64,000 nt of DNA from JABDBE01 sp049585795 (GTDB taxonomy: Bacteria > Acidobacteriota > Terriglobia > Terriglobales > Acidobacteriaceae): contig JBAVAQ010000114.1 in NCBI GenBank assembly GCA_049585795.1, positions 1 to 64,000 of the forward strand, written 5' to 3'. The stretch's first letter is position 1; the number at the start of each line of letters is the position of its first letter. The notes beneath the pieces are model-generated. The model saw nothing but the letters and a program-made list of their open reading frames with translations. It did no database searches and was not told the DNA's origin. Of the stretch, positions 1 through 7,645 are shown one piece after another. The position numbers and the translations under genes were made by a program.

Positions 1-38
1 CTGAACACATCCAACTGCTGCTCGTCTTGTCCACGCAT
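1..38 (-). CDS. Probable transposase, N-terminal 12 codons only (runs off the left edge)
   Basis: Reading leftward from an ATG at 38, the first codons give MRGQDEQQLDVF before the window ends. A good ribosome binding site (AGAAGG) lies a few bases upstream on the minus strand. The opening MRG.(D/E)QQ...F resembles N-termini of IS4/IS5-type transposases I associate with acidobacterial genomes. That resemblance is recall over 12 residues, not an alignment. No inverted repeat end can be identified with certainty in 39-123. The start codon is well supported; the product call is tentative. Confidence 0.4.
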   Translation of the reverse strand, partial: MRGQDEQQLDVF

Positions 39-123
39 ACTTCCTTCTTATCAGGTTGTGCTGTGGAAACAAGAGAGGTTCGTGGTACTGCGCCCGCTTC
101 AAATCGAGTTTTTCCGCAGCCTG

Positions 124-420
124 CTAGTGTACTGGTCCTGCAGACGCCATCCGGGGATCCAGTTTGATCTCGCCAAATGTGCTCTCGTAACCGGAAACGT
201 TCTGCTGCAGAATCGACATCAGCGCCTTGGCCTGCTGCGGGCTCAAATAAATGCCCTGAAAGTTTCTGACCTCGACCTGCGTCTCGCTCTGTTGTTGCAG
301 GGTTCCAAAAACCAGAAAGAAATCCCAGACATTCACTCGCACCTGGACGCTGTTGGCATAAGTCTCGCGATAGTCGGGAGCGTTCACCAGCCGAATATTG
401 GGTTGCGATGGATTATTCAT
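124..420 (-). CDS. DUF3467 family protein
   Basis: A 98-residue soluble protein with the features of DUF3467: an N-terminal segment with YANSVQVRVNVWDFFLVFG, then a short beta-rich stretch and a (Y)LSPQQAKALMSILQQN segment. The family is small and widespread, and its biochemical role is not established. There is no signal peptide or membrane segment. The ATG at 420 has only a weak Shine-Dalgarno. A TACACT hexamer ends about 13 bases upstream, so a very short leader is possible. It is divergent from the SYLF gene, and the 263 bp between them must hold both promoters. Confidence 0.8.
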   Translation of the reverse strand: MNNPSQPNIRLVNAPDYRETYANSVQVRVNVWDFFLVFGTLQQQSETQVEVRNFQGIYLSPQQAKALMSILQQNVSGYESTFGEIKLDPRMASAGPVH

Positions 421-683
421 GGCCCATTCAGTGTAGCGCAGTGTGAGAAACAGAAAGTGAAATTTGCCATGGGATGGAAAGCAACGACCGAATGCGACGC
501 TCTGTGGCTCGAAAATGAGTATATTTTCAGGGCCGTCGCGAAGTCGCGGGTCGAAGGACTAGCAGTTTTTACAGTTCCCATCCCCGCGAGCTCCCCGTAT
601 TTTGGTAAAGTCGCTCAGTGTGGTCGCGAAGTCAGAGGATCGGCCGCGCGGGCAACCTTATAACGAGAAAGGAAAAGAATCCC

Positions 684-1415
684 ATGCTAGGAGCTGCTTC
701 TGCAAAAACAGGTGAGCGGATCGCCAGGAAAGCTTTACCTTGCTTCCTCACTTCCATAATGATGGTTCTGCTGATTCTCCCTGCACTCGCTGCCGACAAG
801 GAGAAGGACGAAGACACGTTCAAGCAAGCCGCCATCGTCTTGGGCGACATGCTTAACGATAAGAACATTTCGTCGGACGCGCTGGCAAAGTCGAATTGCG
901 TGATGGTTCTGCCCAATGTGAAGAAGTTCGGCGTTGGTATTGGCGGAAGCGGTGGCCGCGGTCCGCTGCTTTGTCGCACAGGTCAGAACTTTGAGGGCGA
1001 GTGGTCCGCGCCTGCGATGTTTTCCGTAGGCGGGGCCAGCATCGGTCTACAGGTAGGCGGCACGTCGAGTGATTTCGTGCTCCTGCTCATGGATAAAAAA
1101 GTTGTGAATCAGATATTGAACGGCAAAACGAAGATGGGCGCGGACGCGACCGCAGCAGCGGGACCCGGTGCTACCGCGGCCGGTGCGGCTGATGCCGACA
1201 TCTATACCTACGGGCGATCCAAGGGACTGTTCGCCGGTGCATCCCTGGGAAGCGCGACCATAAACCCAGATAACGATGCAAACTATCGTCTGTACGGAAA
1301 GCGGTTGACCGCCAGGGACATCGTGCGCGGCACTACGGTCAAGCCCACGCCGGCGGGCGAACCTCTGATTTCACTGCTCAACAGCAAAATCGCACAGCAC
1401 AAGTCGAGCGAGTAA
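684..1415 (+). CDS. Secreted SYLF (Ysc84-type) domain protein
   Basis: A 243-residue protein with an N-terminal hydrophobic signal segment (about residues 18-37, ending ALA before DKEKDED). The SYLF/Ysc84 domain follows, recognised by CVMVLPNVKKFGVGIGGSGG, by FSVGGASIGLQVGGTSSDFV and by the C-terminal GLFAGASLGSA segment. The family is thought to bind lipids; in bacteria such proteins are usually periplasmic or surface-associated. The ATG at 684 is chosen over an in-frame GTG 66 bases upstream because AGAAAGGAAAAG precedes it. An Ala/Gly-rich insertion (TAAAGPGATAAGAA) near residue 160 is a likely linker. A strong terminator follows immediately. Confidence 0.85.
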   Translation: MLGAASAKTGERIARKALPCFLTSIMMVLLILPALAADKEKDEDTFKQAAIVLGDMLNDKNISSDALAKSNCVMVLPNVKKFGVGIGGSGGRGPLLCRTGQNFEGEWSAPAMFSVGGASIGLQVGGTSSDFVLLLMDKKVVNQILNGKTKMGADATAAAGPGATAAGAADADIYTYGRSKGLFAGASLGSATINPDNDANYRLYGKRLTARDIVRGTTVKPTPAGEPLISLLNSKIAQHKSSE

Positions 1416-1420
1416 ACCTA

Positions 1421-1467
1421 ACGCCTTGGAAGTTTGTGAACCAGCAGCTTTCCAAGGCGTTCTTTTT
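1421..1467 (+). terminator. Rho-independent terminator of the SYLF gene
   Basis: The 11-base arm ACGCCTTGGAA (1421-1431) pairs perfectly with TTCCAAGGCGT (1450-1460), followed by TCTTTTT. It begins six bases after the SYLF stop codon. Confidence 0.88.
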
Positions 1468-1768
1468 GCCCTGCTGCGTTCGGCTGGTTGCCTTTCGGGG
1501 GTGTTCATTCAAACGAGAGCGCCGGCATATGCCCAGCGCCGCCCACCTCAGGCGTTCTCTGTCACACCCCACGGTCGAGAACGGATCGTCGTCCACCACA
1601 TGTTCTTGATCTGCTCGACATGCTCTGCAAACCAGCCGGCTCCAAGGCGCGTTTTTTTCGCGCAGTGCCCTTCACCCGGGAATGTCGGGCTTGTCACGAT
1701 TAGTGCCAAATTCTTCGATTCAGGGCAACGGTAACTTGGGTGGGTGTATCAAAGATCAAGAGGGCGTG

Positions 1769-1990
1769 ATGAAACACCATGAATCCAAGAAACTGCCGTC
1801 GCGACATGAGTACGCAATAGCGTTGAAGACCATTCGTACCCAGTTTCATACTCTGGAATCGCAATCTGCAACGATCCACCGCCAAAACCAGTTTCTTGTG
1901 ACGATATGGAGGGATGGCCGAAGGCCTGCTAACCCTGAGAACTCTGATGACGACGCTTGGGAGGCACCGCCCAGCTCTTGGATCAATTGA
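1769..1990 (+). CDS. Small hypothetical protein
   Basis: A possible 73-residue protein beginning MKHHESKKLPSRHEY. AAGAGGG lies five bases before the ATG at 1769; the in-frame ATG at 1682 has no such site. The product is hydrophilic and charged, with no signal peptide, membrane segment or recognised domain. The C-terminus (DDDAWEAPPSSWIN) is acidic and proline-rich. I recognise no family. Its support is the ribosome binding site and an amphipathic N-terminal half (ALKTIRTQFHTLESQSATIH) that could form a helix. It may not be real. Confidence 0.35.
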   Translation: MKHHESKKLPSRHEYAIALKTIRTQFHTLESQSATIHRQNQFLVTIWRDGRRPANPENSDDDAWEAPPSSWIN

Positions 1991-2582
1991 TTTACAAAGG
2001 CTGGCGCTCGTCCGCGCCGGCAATCGGACTACCTCGGTTGCGTGAGTCCCAGGCTCCGACTACGGTATTCGCTGTATTGCCCACCGCCAATACGCACTCT
2101 ATGGTTAACTTAGCGGTCATGGGTTAGCGTCGGTTGGGAGCCGGCATTCGGACCCTCACGGCCGCCGCGTTTCTGAAATTGAACCGCACGTTTCAGGCCG
2201 GACCTTCAAAGTCTCGGCCTTTTTCGTTGACGTTGATTCTTGCGAAGCGATTGGATCTTCGGATCACTCTTCTATTTCATCAGGCTTCCATTTCAATGAC
2301 GGGCTGTGGCTATCGAGCCTCGACCGCCGCGGGACGAGAAACCGCCTCCGAGCCAGACCTGCCGTGGTCGACAACGTGTCGCCCCATAAAGTTGAACCTA
2401 ACCGCTCAGGGCGTGTAAGCTTTTTCCGAACCAGCAGCCCGGGGGCATCTCCCGAGACAAGAACGCCCCATCCTGTGCGCTACAATTATCGCGAGGCTGT
2501 AAATTCGAGGAGGCGCGCGGATCGACGTGCCACCGAAATGCATGCCGTGGTTGCTGACCGAAGACTTTTCTAGGTAGGAAAC
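1991..2582. other. Gene-poor stretch upstream of tRNA-Leu
   Basis: No convincing protein gene is visible in about 590 bp. Short open frames here have no ribosome binding site and no family resemblance. The stretch contains a clear terminator-like hairpin at 2195-2225 that no called gene accounts for, and a TACAAT box at 2481 that may serve the tRNA. Confidence 0.6.
2195..2225 (+). terminator. Orphan Rho-independent terminator
   Basis: AGGCCG (2195-2200) plus GAC pairs with GTC plus CGGCCT (2215-2220), with one bulged T and a seven-base loop, followed by TTTTT. No protein gene ends nearby on the plus strand: the closest candidate ends at 1990. It could end a small RNA or a long 3' tail. Confidence 0.6.
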
Positions 2583-2667
2583 GCCGGGATGGCGGAATTG
2601 GCAGACGCGCTGGACTTAGGATCCAGTGCCGTAAGGCGTGCAGGTTCGAGTCCTGTTCCCGGCACCA
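2583..2667 (+). tRNA. tRNA-Leu (anticodon UAG)
   Basis: An 85-base cloverleaf. The acceptor arm GCCGGGA (2583-2589) pairs with TCCCGGC, followed by discriminator A and an encoded CCA at 2665-2667. The anticodon stem CTGGA/TCCAG encloses the loop CTTAGGA, giving anticodon TAG, which reads CUA. A variable arm (TGCCGTAAGGCG) of the type II class fits leucine. The T arm contains GGTTCGAGTCC. A possible -10 box (TACAAT) lies at 2481-2486 without a clear -35. Confidence 0.97.
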
Positions 2668-2782
2668 AGAGCAAAGGCAAGACGCAGCCAAGGTCTCACC
2701 CTTCGACCGCTTATCATCCGAACGCCGATCCCGCGAGGGTCCGAAGCTGTACTTGCCAGCCGGAACCAGTGGATGTCTCAGA

Positions 2783-3055
2783 TCACTGCACTTGTTGCAA
2801 TCCCTGATAGACGGCGATGCCGGCGATCACCAAAATCATCACGCCGGACGCGGCTCCCAGCCATTTCACCAGGGGAGTGATTTTATTCACCTTGGCCATG
2901 ATCTCGATTTGTTCCTTTTCCATGTGCGACTCCGACTCGCCCAGGAACAGTTGATCATCCTCTTGCATGGTGAGTGTACTGCGGTAGATCAGGAGGATGA
3001 CTAGGACAGCCGTCACAACTCCCCACACAGCTAGCGGCCACATAAGTATTGACAT
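2783..3055 (-). CDS. Small two-helix membrane protein, unknown function
   Basis: A 90-residue protein with two predicted membrane segments (about residues 4-24 and 66-84) joined by a charged loop (QEDDQLFLGESESHMEKEQIE). I do not recognise the family. The reading frame stays open far upstream, but the likely start is the second of two adjacent ATGs, at 3055. On the minus strand GAGGTGG sits six bases before it, and nothing upstream looks like a protein. The stop lies about 115 bp past the tRNA on the opposite strand, so the two are convergent. Confidence 0.65.
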   Translation of the reverse strand: MSILMWPLAVWGVVTAVLVILLIYRSTLTMQEDDQLFLGESESHMEKEQIEIMAKVNKITPLVKWLGAASGVMILVIAGIAVYQGLQQVQ

Positions 3056-3276
3056 CATAAGCCACCTCGGTGCCGATCTGGTTGCAAACCCCGAAGCTCT
3101 GCCACTGTTTCGGCGGGCGACAGGGCCCCTTAAAGGCGAATTATATCCCCATAACGCAAGCCCCGGCAGGTTTTTGTTTTTGGGCGCGGCGACTCCGGTT
3201 CGATTTTGGTCATCTAAAGGCCGTGCAGTTATGAGTTTGAGGCCGGGGATTTTTGACTCGACCCCCAGCCTAACTT

Positions 3277-3285
3277 TGCTATAAT
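3277..3285 (+). promoter_or_regulatory. Extended -10 promoter for the ErpA/IscA gene
   Basis: TGCTATAAT matches the extended -10 consensus TGnTATAAT exactly and lies 28 bp before the start codon. A TTGACT at 3253-3258 is 21 bp from the -10, which is longer than ideal, so the extended -10 probably matters most. Confidence 0.7.
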
Positions 3286-3313
3286 AAACAAGTCGCAATT
3301 TCAAGGAGATACC

Positions 3314-3691
3314 ATGGCCACAACCACTGTCCCGACAACCGTTCCCGAAGTTACGCCCAAAACGCCGCCGGTCAGCCTGACCGCCAACGCGATTGCCAAA
3401 GTGAAGGAAATTATGGCGCAACAGAATCCCGTCCCGACCGGCCTGCGCGTCGGAGTTGTGGGCGGCGGCTGCTCTGGTTTCTCCTACTCGATGTCGTTTG
3501 AAAACGGCGCGGGTATGATGGACAAAGTGTTCGACATGGACGGCCTCAAAGTCTACGTCGATGCAACCTCGCTGATGTACCTGAATCACTGCATCGTCGA
3601 TTACGTCGAAACCCTCGAAGGCGCCGGCTTCAAGTTCGAGAATCCGAACGTAAAGAGCACCTGCGGCTGCGGATCTTCGTTCAGCGTGTAA
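3314..3691 (+). CDS. erpA: A-type iron-sulfur cluster carrier (HesB/IscA/ErpA family)
   Basis: A 125-residue cytosolic protein of the HesB/IscA fold, which carries and inserts Fe-S clusters into target enzymes. The three conserved cysteines are present: Cys53 in GGGCSG, and Cys117 and Cys119 in the C-terminal CGCG. An N-terminal extension of about 20 residues rich in Thr and Pro precedes the domain and is not typical. The start is fixed by AAGGAGA seven bases upstream. The gene is monocistronic, with an extended -10 promoter before it and a strong hairpin after it. No iscS, iscU or suf genes adjoin it. ErpA and IscA cannot be separated with confidence by eye. Confidence 0.88.
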   Translation: MATTTVPTTVPEVTPKTPPVSLTANAIAKVKEIMAQQNPVPTGLRVGVVGGGCSGFSYSMSFENGAGMMDKVFDMDGLKVYVDATSLMYLNHCIVDYVETLEGAGFKFENPNVKSTCGCGSSFSV

Positions 3692-3711
3692 CTCAGGAAG
3701 ACTTTAAGTGA

Positions 3712-3749
3712 AAAGCCTCATCGGTAGAGCGATGAGGCTTTCGCATTTG
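3712..3749 (+). terminator. Rho-independent terminator of erpA
   Basis: AAAGCCTCATCG (3712-3723) pairs with CGATGAGGCTTT (3730-3741) around a six-base loop, followed by a T-rich run (TCGCATTT). It lies about 20 bp past the erpA stop. Confidence 0.85.
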
Positions 3750-3843
3750 CCCGTGTAATACCGGGTCTTCGACCCGATAAGCCGCGCAGAGCGCGGCCAA
3801 GTCCAGGTCAAAGACCCGGACCCACACTCTGATTCTCGAGTGG

Positions 3844-4710
3844 TCAGTATGTTGCCACGAATCCTCCCTGGTAGTTATTGTCGGGCACATAGAAACCCAC
3901 TAGCATGCTCTCGTCATTGATTCCCATGCCGTATGTTCCCATGCTGTTGGGATGATCGAGGGTGTAGTACTTGCCGCCATGCCAGAGCGAGCCATGCGGG
4001 TGGTACAGGGCATCGAACCATTGGAAGACAACATCGTTGGCATTGTCGAGGTCCATGGCCAGAGTGTTGGTCGCGCCGGGGACGTCAATCGTCTTGTAGG
4101 TTTTGCCGTTCCAAATAGAGGATTCGCTATTGTCCATCGTGTCCTGCCAGTAGAGGACGATATACCCTTTGTTGTTAATACCCGTCGCGATCGTCGCCGT
4201 CGCGCCGGGTACGTTCAGCGTCTTATATTTGCCTCCGGTCAGACGGAATCCGTGCAGGCCCTTGGCGTCGCGATAAGAACCCACAATCACTCCCTTGTCA
4301 TTAATCCCGTTGGCTTGCGAGCTCTTGGCTCCGATCGGACCGGGGATATCCGTAAACTTTCCATTTTGATAAACGAACCCCAATGTCGCGTTTTTGGAAT
4401 TCTGGTAGTTCCCCACGATCACGCCGCTGGAATTGATGTTCTTGCAAATCGTCGATGAGCCCTTGGGGTGATCAATGCGCGTCAGGGTAGTGCCATTTCG
4501 CATAAAGCCGCGTGGGTTCCCTCCCGGTTTGACTAGATATTGTCCGACCATCACGCCCGAATTGTTAATACCGCCGACGGTCGTGGTCAACGCTCCCGGC
4601 ACGCGAACCGTCTTGTATTTGAAAGTCAAGGTTGGCGCATCGGCTGCGGTAGCCGCAATCATGAACACCGCCACGAATCCTGCCAGCAGTAACGATTTGC
4701 AGATTTTCAT
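3844..4710 (-). CDS. Secreted HAF-repeat protein, copy 1
   Basis: A 288-residue protein with a signal peptide (MKICKSLLLAGFVAVFMIAA, cut near TAADA). About six repeats of roughly 40 residues follow, each containing a GINNSG/GIND(K/N)G turn, a (M/V)VG.Y strand and a GF-plus-NGK segment. This is the pattern of the HAF family of probable extracellular repeats, which likely form a beta-propeller or solenoid. Function is unknown. The ATG at 4710 follows GGGAGAG; the open frame begins 33 bases earlier without a better site. Its neighbour at 4831 is a close paralogue, so the two arose by tandem duplication. Confidence 0.82.
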   Translation of the reverse strand: MKICKSLLLAGFVAVFMIAATAADAPTLTFKYKTVRVPGALTTTVGGINNSGVMVGQYLVKPGGNPRGFMRNGTTLTRIDHPKGSSTICKNINSSGVIVGNYQNSKNATLGFVYQNGKFTDIPGPIGAKSSQANGINDKGVIVGSYRDAKGLHGFRLTGGKYKTLNVPGATATIATGINNKGYIVLYWQDTMDNSESSIWNGKTYKTIDVPGATNTLAMDLDNANDVVFQWFDALYHPHGSLWHGGKYYTLDHPNSMGTYGMGINDESMLVGFYVPDNNYQGGFVATY

Positions 4711-4782
4711 TATTCTCTCCCTGGGATCGGATTGTATTGGCACACTTCCGCCAAGTTCGTTCTCGGACTGGAAAACGGCAGC

Positions 4783-4824
4783 GATTGTACACCGAGTATG
4801 CCCGGTCGCGATACCGCGAAAAAA
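4783..4824 (-). repeat. Conserved upstream block of HAF copy 1
   Basis: GATTGTACACCGA (4783-4795) followed by TATGCCCG, TCGC, ATAC and a run of A recurs before copy 2. On the transcribed strand it contains TACAAT, a likely -10 box, about 75 bp upstream of the start codon. Confidence 0.55.
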
Positions 4825-4830
4825 GTGCGG

Positions 4831-5706
4831 TCAGTAGGTCGCTTTGAAACCTCGTTCGGGCCCTGTAATCGACGTGGTCTGATAGTATCCGACCACTTCC
4901 TTCTTGTCGTTGATGCCAGTGGCGCTGCTATCCGCACTCCTGGGATAGACAAACGTGTAGAACTTGCCTGCCTGGAACAGCACAGCCTGGGCTTTGGTGG
5001 CGCTCGAATTCAGCGTTTCATATACGATATCGCCCCCGGTGTTTATATCGAGAGCGAAAGAGTTGGCCGCGCCGGGAACGTTAATCGTCTTATAGGTCTT
5101 GCCATTGTACAGAGCTGACTCGATAGCGGACGACTTCCCATAAAACATGACAACCTTGCCCGCGTTGTTGATGCCCGTAGCGACGGTTAGAATCGAGCCC
5201 GGCGGGTCGAGGGTCTTGTAGGTTTTGCCTTTGAGCTCGAACCCATGCAATTCGCCTTTGGCGTCGGTGTAAGTGCCGACAATCACTCCACTGACATTGA
5301 TCCCGTATGCGACCGACGACTTTGCGCCGCTCGGTCCGGGGATGTCTGTGAACTTGCCCTTCTGATAGACGAACCCTTTGGTGACGCCGGCCGAATTCTT
5401 TGAATCGCCCACGATCGCATCAGCGGAATTGATATGGATGCAGCTGTCCGAAACAGCCTTCGGATAATTAATCGTGGTCACTTTGCCGCCGCTGAGCATG
5501 AAGCAATGAAGGACGCTTTTCTTGTCTTCGTACTGCCCCACGATCACACCCGAGTTGTTAATTCCACCGAGACTGGTCGCGATCGCGCCCGGCACATTGA
5601 ACTTTGTAAATTTGAAGGTCAAAGTCGGCGCGTCCGCCGCAGTCGCCGCCATCATGAACACCAACACGAATCCCACGAATAGCAAGAACCATCTGCAAGT
5701 TTTCAT
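4831..5706 (-). CDS. Secreted HAF-repeat protein, copy 2
   Basis: A 291-residue paralogue of the protein at 3844. The signal peptides end alike (ATAADAPTLTFK in both), and GINNSGVIVGQY and the GFVYQ.GKFTDIPGP segment recur. Repeats contain GIN..G turns and (V/I)VG.Y strands as in copy 1. The ATG at 5706 has GGAGG within range. About 120 bp separates it from copy 1. The upstream blocks of both genes are also related (4783-4824 and 5773-5813), so each probably has its own promoter. Substrate and role are unknown. Confidence 0.82.
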   Translation of the reverse strand: MKTCRWFLLFVGFVLVFMMAATAADAPTLTFKFTKFNVPGAIATSLGGINNSGVIVGQYEDKKSVLHCFMLSGGKVTTINYPKAVSDSCIHINSADAIVGDSKNSAGVTKGFVYQKGKFTDIPGPSGAKSSVAYGINVSGVIVGTYTDAKGELHGFELKGKTYKTLDPPGSILTVATGINNAGKVVMFYGKSSAIESALYNGKTYKTINVPGAANSFALDINTGGDIVYETLNSSATKAQAVLFQAGKFYTFVYPRSADSSATGINDKKEVVGYYQTTSITGPERGFKATY

Positions 5707-5772
5707 TGTTGTTCCTCCCTAAACGGCTGCAGGGCGCAGCCCGAGGCTACTTTCCAGTCTAGAGGCGGCATT

Positions 5773-5813
5773 GATTGTACACCGACTTTGCCCGCTCGCA
5801 ATACGGTGAAAAG
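5773..5813 (-). repeat. Conserved upstream block of HAF copy 2
   Basis: This is the counterpart of 4783-4824, with GATTGTACACCGA and TTTGCCCG, TCGC, ATAC in the same order. On the minus strand it gives TACAAT, preceded by a poor -35 (TTGCGA at 15 bp). Confidence 0.55.
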
Positions 5814-5893
5814 ATTTGCACCTCACCAATGCTATTGGCGCTGCCGGTGTAGGAACGGGGGCCCCGCCACGCTGTAGTTGGCATTGGTGACAA

Positions 5894-6952
5894 TTACTGG
5901 TCGGGAGGCATTTGCGGAGTTTGCGGGCCCGATTGTGGGGGTTGTCCGGGCTGCAGGCCAGTCCCCGGCTGTCCGGCGAAACCGCCGGGTCCACCCGGAC
6001 CACCGAGGCCGCCTGCTGCCCCGGTGGCCCCGGTTGCGCCGGGAACGCCGGTCGGGTTTACGCCTGCGCTCTGCAACGACGGCTGGTTGGGAGTACTGAG
6101 AATGCCGCCGGTATCCGTGGCGGGGTTGTAGATGAATTGCCATTCGTTGTAGTGCTCTTTTTTGTTGAATACGCGAATGCTCTTTTCTTTGCTGGTGCTG
6201 GCGACGCCGACGATCGGCCCTCCGCCGAAGGTCTGGCCGTTCGGACCGGTACCTCCTTGGCCAACTGTGCCGAAAGCGCCGGGAGAGCCAGGACCTGCGG
6301 CAGCGAAACTGGAGCCCTGGTTCGACGTCGTTCCAGCGGCTTCGCCGTTGTTTTCCTCGGAATTCGCCCCTGCAGCTCCAGGGGTTGTAATAGAAGTGAC
6401 CGCTCCCGGGCCTCCGACTCCGGACTGCCCATTGAAGCCGGAAGATGCAAGAGCGCCGGCCGCGGCCAAAGTATTCATCCCGTTCTGAACTCCCGGAGGC
6501 CCGCTAAAGCCGCCGGCGAATCCCGGAGCACCCGGAGCGCCTGGAGCACCCGGATTGAGGCCGTTCTGATTGAGACCGCCAGCCGGAACCGCTCCCGCGA
6601 TGCCGGCTCCGAACGACATTTGCACATCGCCCATGTGGAGGATTTTGAAATCTTTTCCGGTGATGGGGTCTTTGTAGCGGCGGCGCAGAAAGCGGATATT
6701 GTTGGTGTTTTCCAGTTCTTCAACGCGGGTGGGATAGCGGCCGAATTTCTTGACAAAATGTTTCATGGCCCGCGAGTATTGCACTCCGCGATGGATCAAC
6801 TCTTCTTCGCGATCGCGCTTCATTTGGAAGGTGAATAAGGGAGCGGTAACAAGCGCAGCGATGGTAATGAGCGCCACGAACAGTACGAGCGTGATCAGAA
6901 TATATCCGCGGTCAGAGCGGCGGGCGGCGGATTTTCGCGGGCGCGGCATCAT
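5894..6952 (-). CDS. Type II/IV pseudopilin with collagen-like tail
   Basis: A 352-residue protein. After a basic leader, RRSDRGYILITLVLF is a prepilin-type cleavage site and hydrophobic helix (cut after Gly16), followed by KRDREEELIHRGVQYSRA and the pseudopilin-like helix KHFVKKFGRYPTR. The usual Glu at +5 is replaced by Thr. Most of the rest is low-complexity Gly/Pro/Ala sequence with collagen-like triplets (GAPGAPGAPG near residue 132; GVPGATGATGA and GGPGGPGG near residues 300-325). Between them a folded stretch (IRVFNKKEHYNEWQFIYNP) remains. It is the last gene of the leftward pilCBMNO set, about 100 bp after the PilP-like gene. It is probably a minor component or surface adhesin of that machine. 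Confidence 0.75.
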   Translation of the reverse strand: MMPRPRKSAARRSDRGYILITLVLFVALITIAALVTAPLFTFQMKRDREEELIHRGVQYSRAMKHFVKKFGRYPTRVEELENTNNIRFLRRRYKDPITGKDFKILHMGDVQMSFGAGIAGAVPAGGLNQNGLNPGAPGAPGAPGFAGGFSGPPGVQNGMNTLAAAGALASSGFNGQSGVGGPGAVTSITTPGAAGANSEENNGEAAGTTSNQGSSFAAAGPGSPGAFGTVGQGGTGPNGQTFGGGPIVGVASTSKEKSIRVFNKKEHYNEWQFIYNPATDTGGILSTPNQPSLQSAGVNPTGVPGATGATGAAGGLGGPGGPGGFAGQPGTGLQPGQPPQSGPQTPQMPPDQ

Positions 6953-6960
6953 CGGAATTT

Positions 6961-7046
6961 GTAAATTGGGAATTTTGTAATTGGATAATTTACGGAGGGC
7001 TAGTCTTCAATTACGCAATTACTAAATTCTCCAATTACTCAATTCT
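6961..7046. repeat. AT-rich repeated TAATTG/CAATTA block
   Basis: The gap between the pseudopilin and PilP-like genes holds several short repeats. CAATTAC or GCAATTAC occurs three times between 7008 and 7038, and the opposite orientation (GTAATTGG, AATTGGG) occurs at 6963-6985. Base composition is far more AT-rich than in the flanking genes. The two halves can pair partly as a long imperfect hairpin. Confidence 0.6.
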
Positions 7047-7048
7047 AC

Positions 7049-7645
7049 CTATCCCAGAGTCAGCGGAATGCTCTGGCGGTTGTTGTTGAGCACGTCTTCG
7101 ATTTCGACCGACGTGGGCGAGATGCGCAACACTTTGTAATGGCGATCGACGACGTCTCCTTCCGAAGCGATGAAGACGTCTTCGCCCGAAGACAGAAAAA
7201 CCTTCTTGCCTTCGCCGGGCTTGCTGGCGAAGCCGAAAAACTTAAGGTTGATGGGCGGCGGAGGCGGCGGAGGCGGCGGCCCGTTTTCTGCGGCTTTTTC
7301 CGCGTCTGTCTTTACCGGCGCCACCGGCTGCGGAATTTCGGCCTGGGTCATGAAGATGTTTCGTCCCGTGCCTTCGTATTTGGTATCCTCGCTGGCTTTC
7401 AGCCAGTCATAGCGCAAAGTGGGATCGAGTGAGCGGGCCGCAGTGCTGCCTTTTTTGCCATGGGCCTTGCCCGTCCGGACAGTGCCGGCGGGTCGAGAAC
7501 TCGCAACTGGCGAAAGCGTCGCGATCGGAGGCGCAGCCGCTTTGGGAGCCGGGCTGCCAGAATTGAGCACGAAGACGACGACGGCAATCGCCATCAGCGA
7601 TACGGCCAGAATCAACTTCGTCCGATTTTCGGCGCCGAGTTTCAC
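7049..7645 (-). CDS. PilP/GspC-like pilus assembly protein
   Basis: A 198-residue protein with one N-terminal membrane segment (about residues 10-27), a long Pro/Ala-rich periplasmic linker that includes nine consecutive prolines near residue 129, and a small C-terminal beta domain (NLKFFGFASKPGEGKKVFLS...GDVVDRHYKVLRIS...IEDV). This layout matches GspC/PilP proteins, which link the inner-membrane PilMNO platform to the outer-membrane secretin. The GTG start at 7645 abuts the pilO stop codon exactly, so the genes are likely coupled. Unlike classical PilP it lacks an obvious lipobox. The family call rests on position and domain layout. Confidence 0.7.
   Translation of the reverse strand: MKLGAENRTKLILAVSLMAIAVVVFVLNSGSPAPKAAAPPIATLSPVASSRPAGTVRTGKAHGKKGSTAARSLDPTLRYDWLKASEDTKYEGTGRNIFMTQAEIPQPVAPVKTDAEKAAENGPPPPPPPPPINLKFFGFASKPGEGKKVFLSSGEDVFIASEGDVVDRHYKVLRISPTSVEIEDVLNNNRQSIPLTLG

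Noticed and set aside
2398..2691. Minus-strand open frame of 97 codons (CREQDSNLHALRHWILSPARLP)
   Set aside because: It reads straight through the tRNA-Leu in antisense. Such tRNA-shadow sequences are a known false protein in databases.
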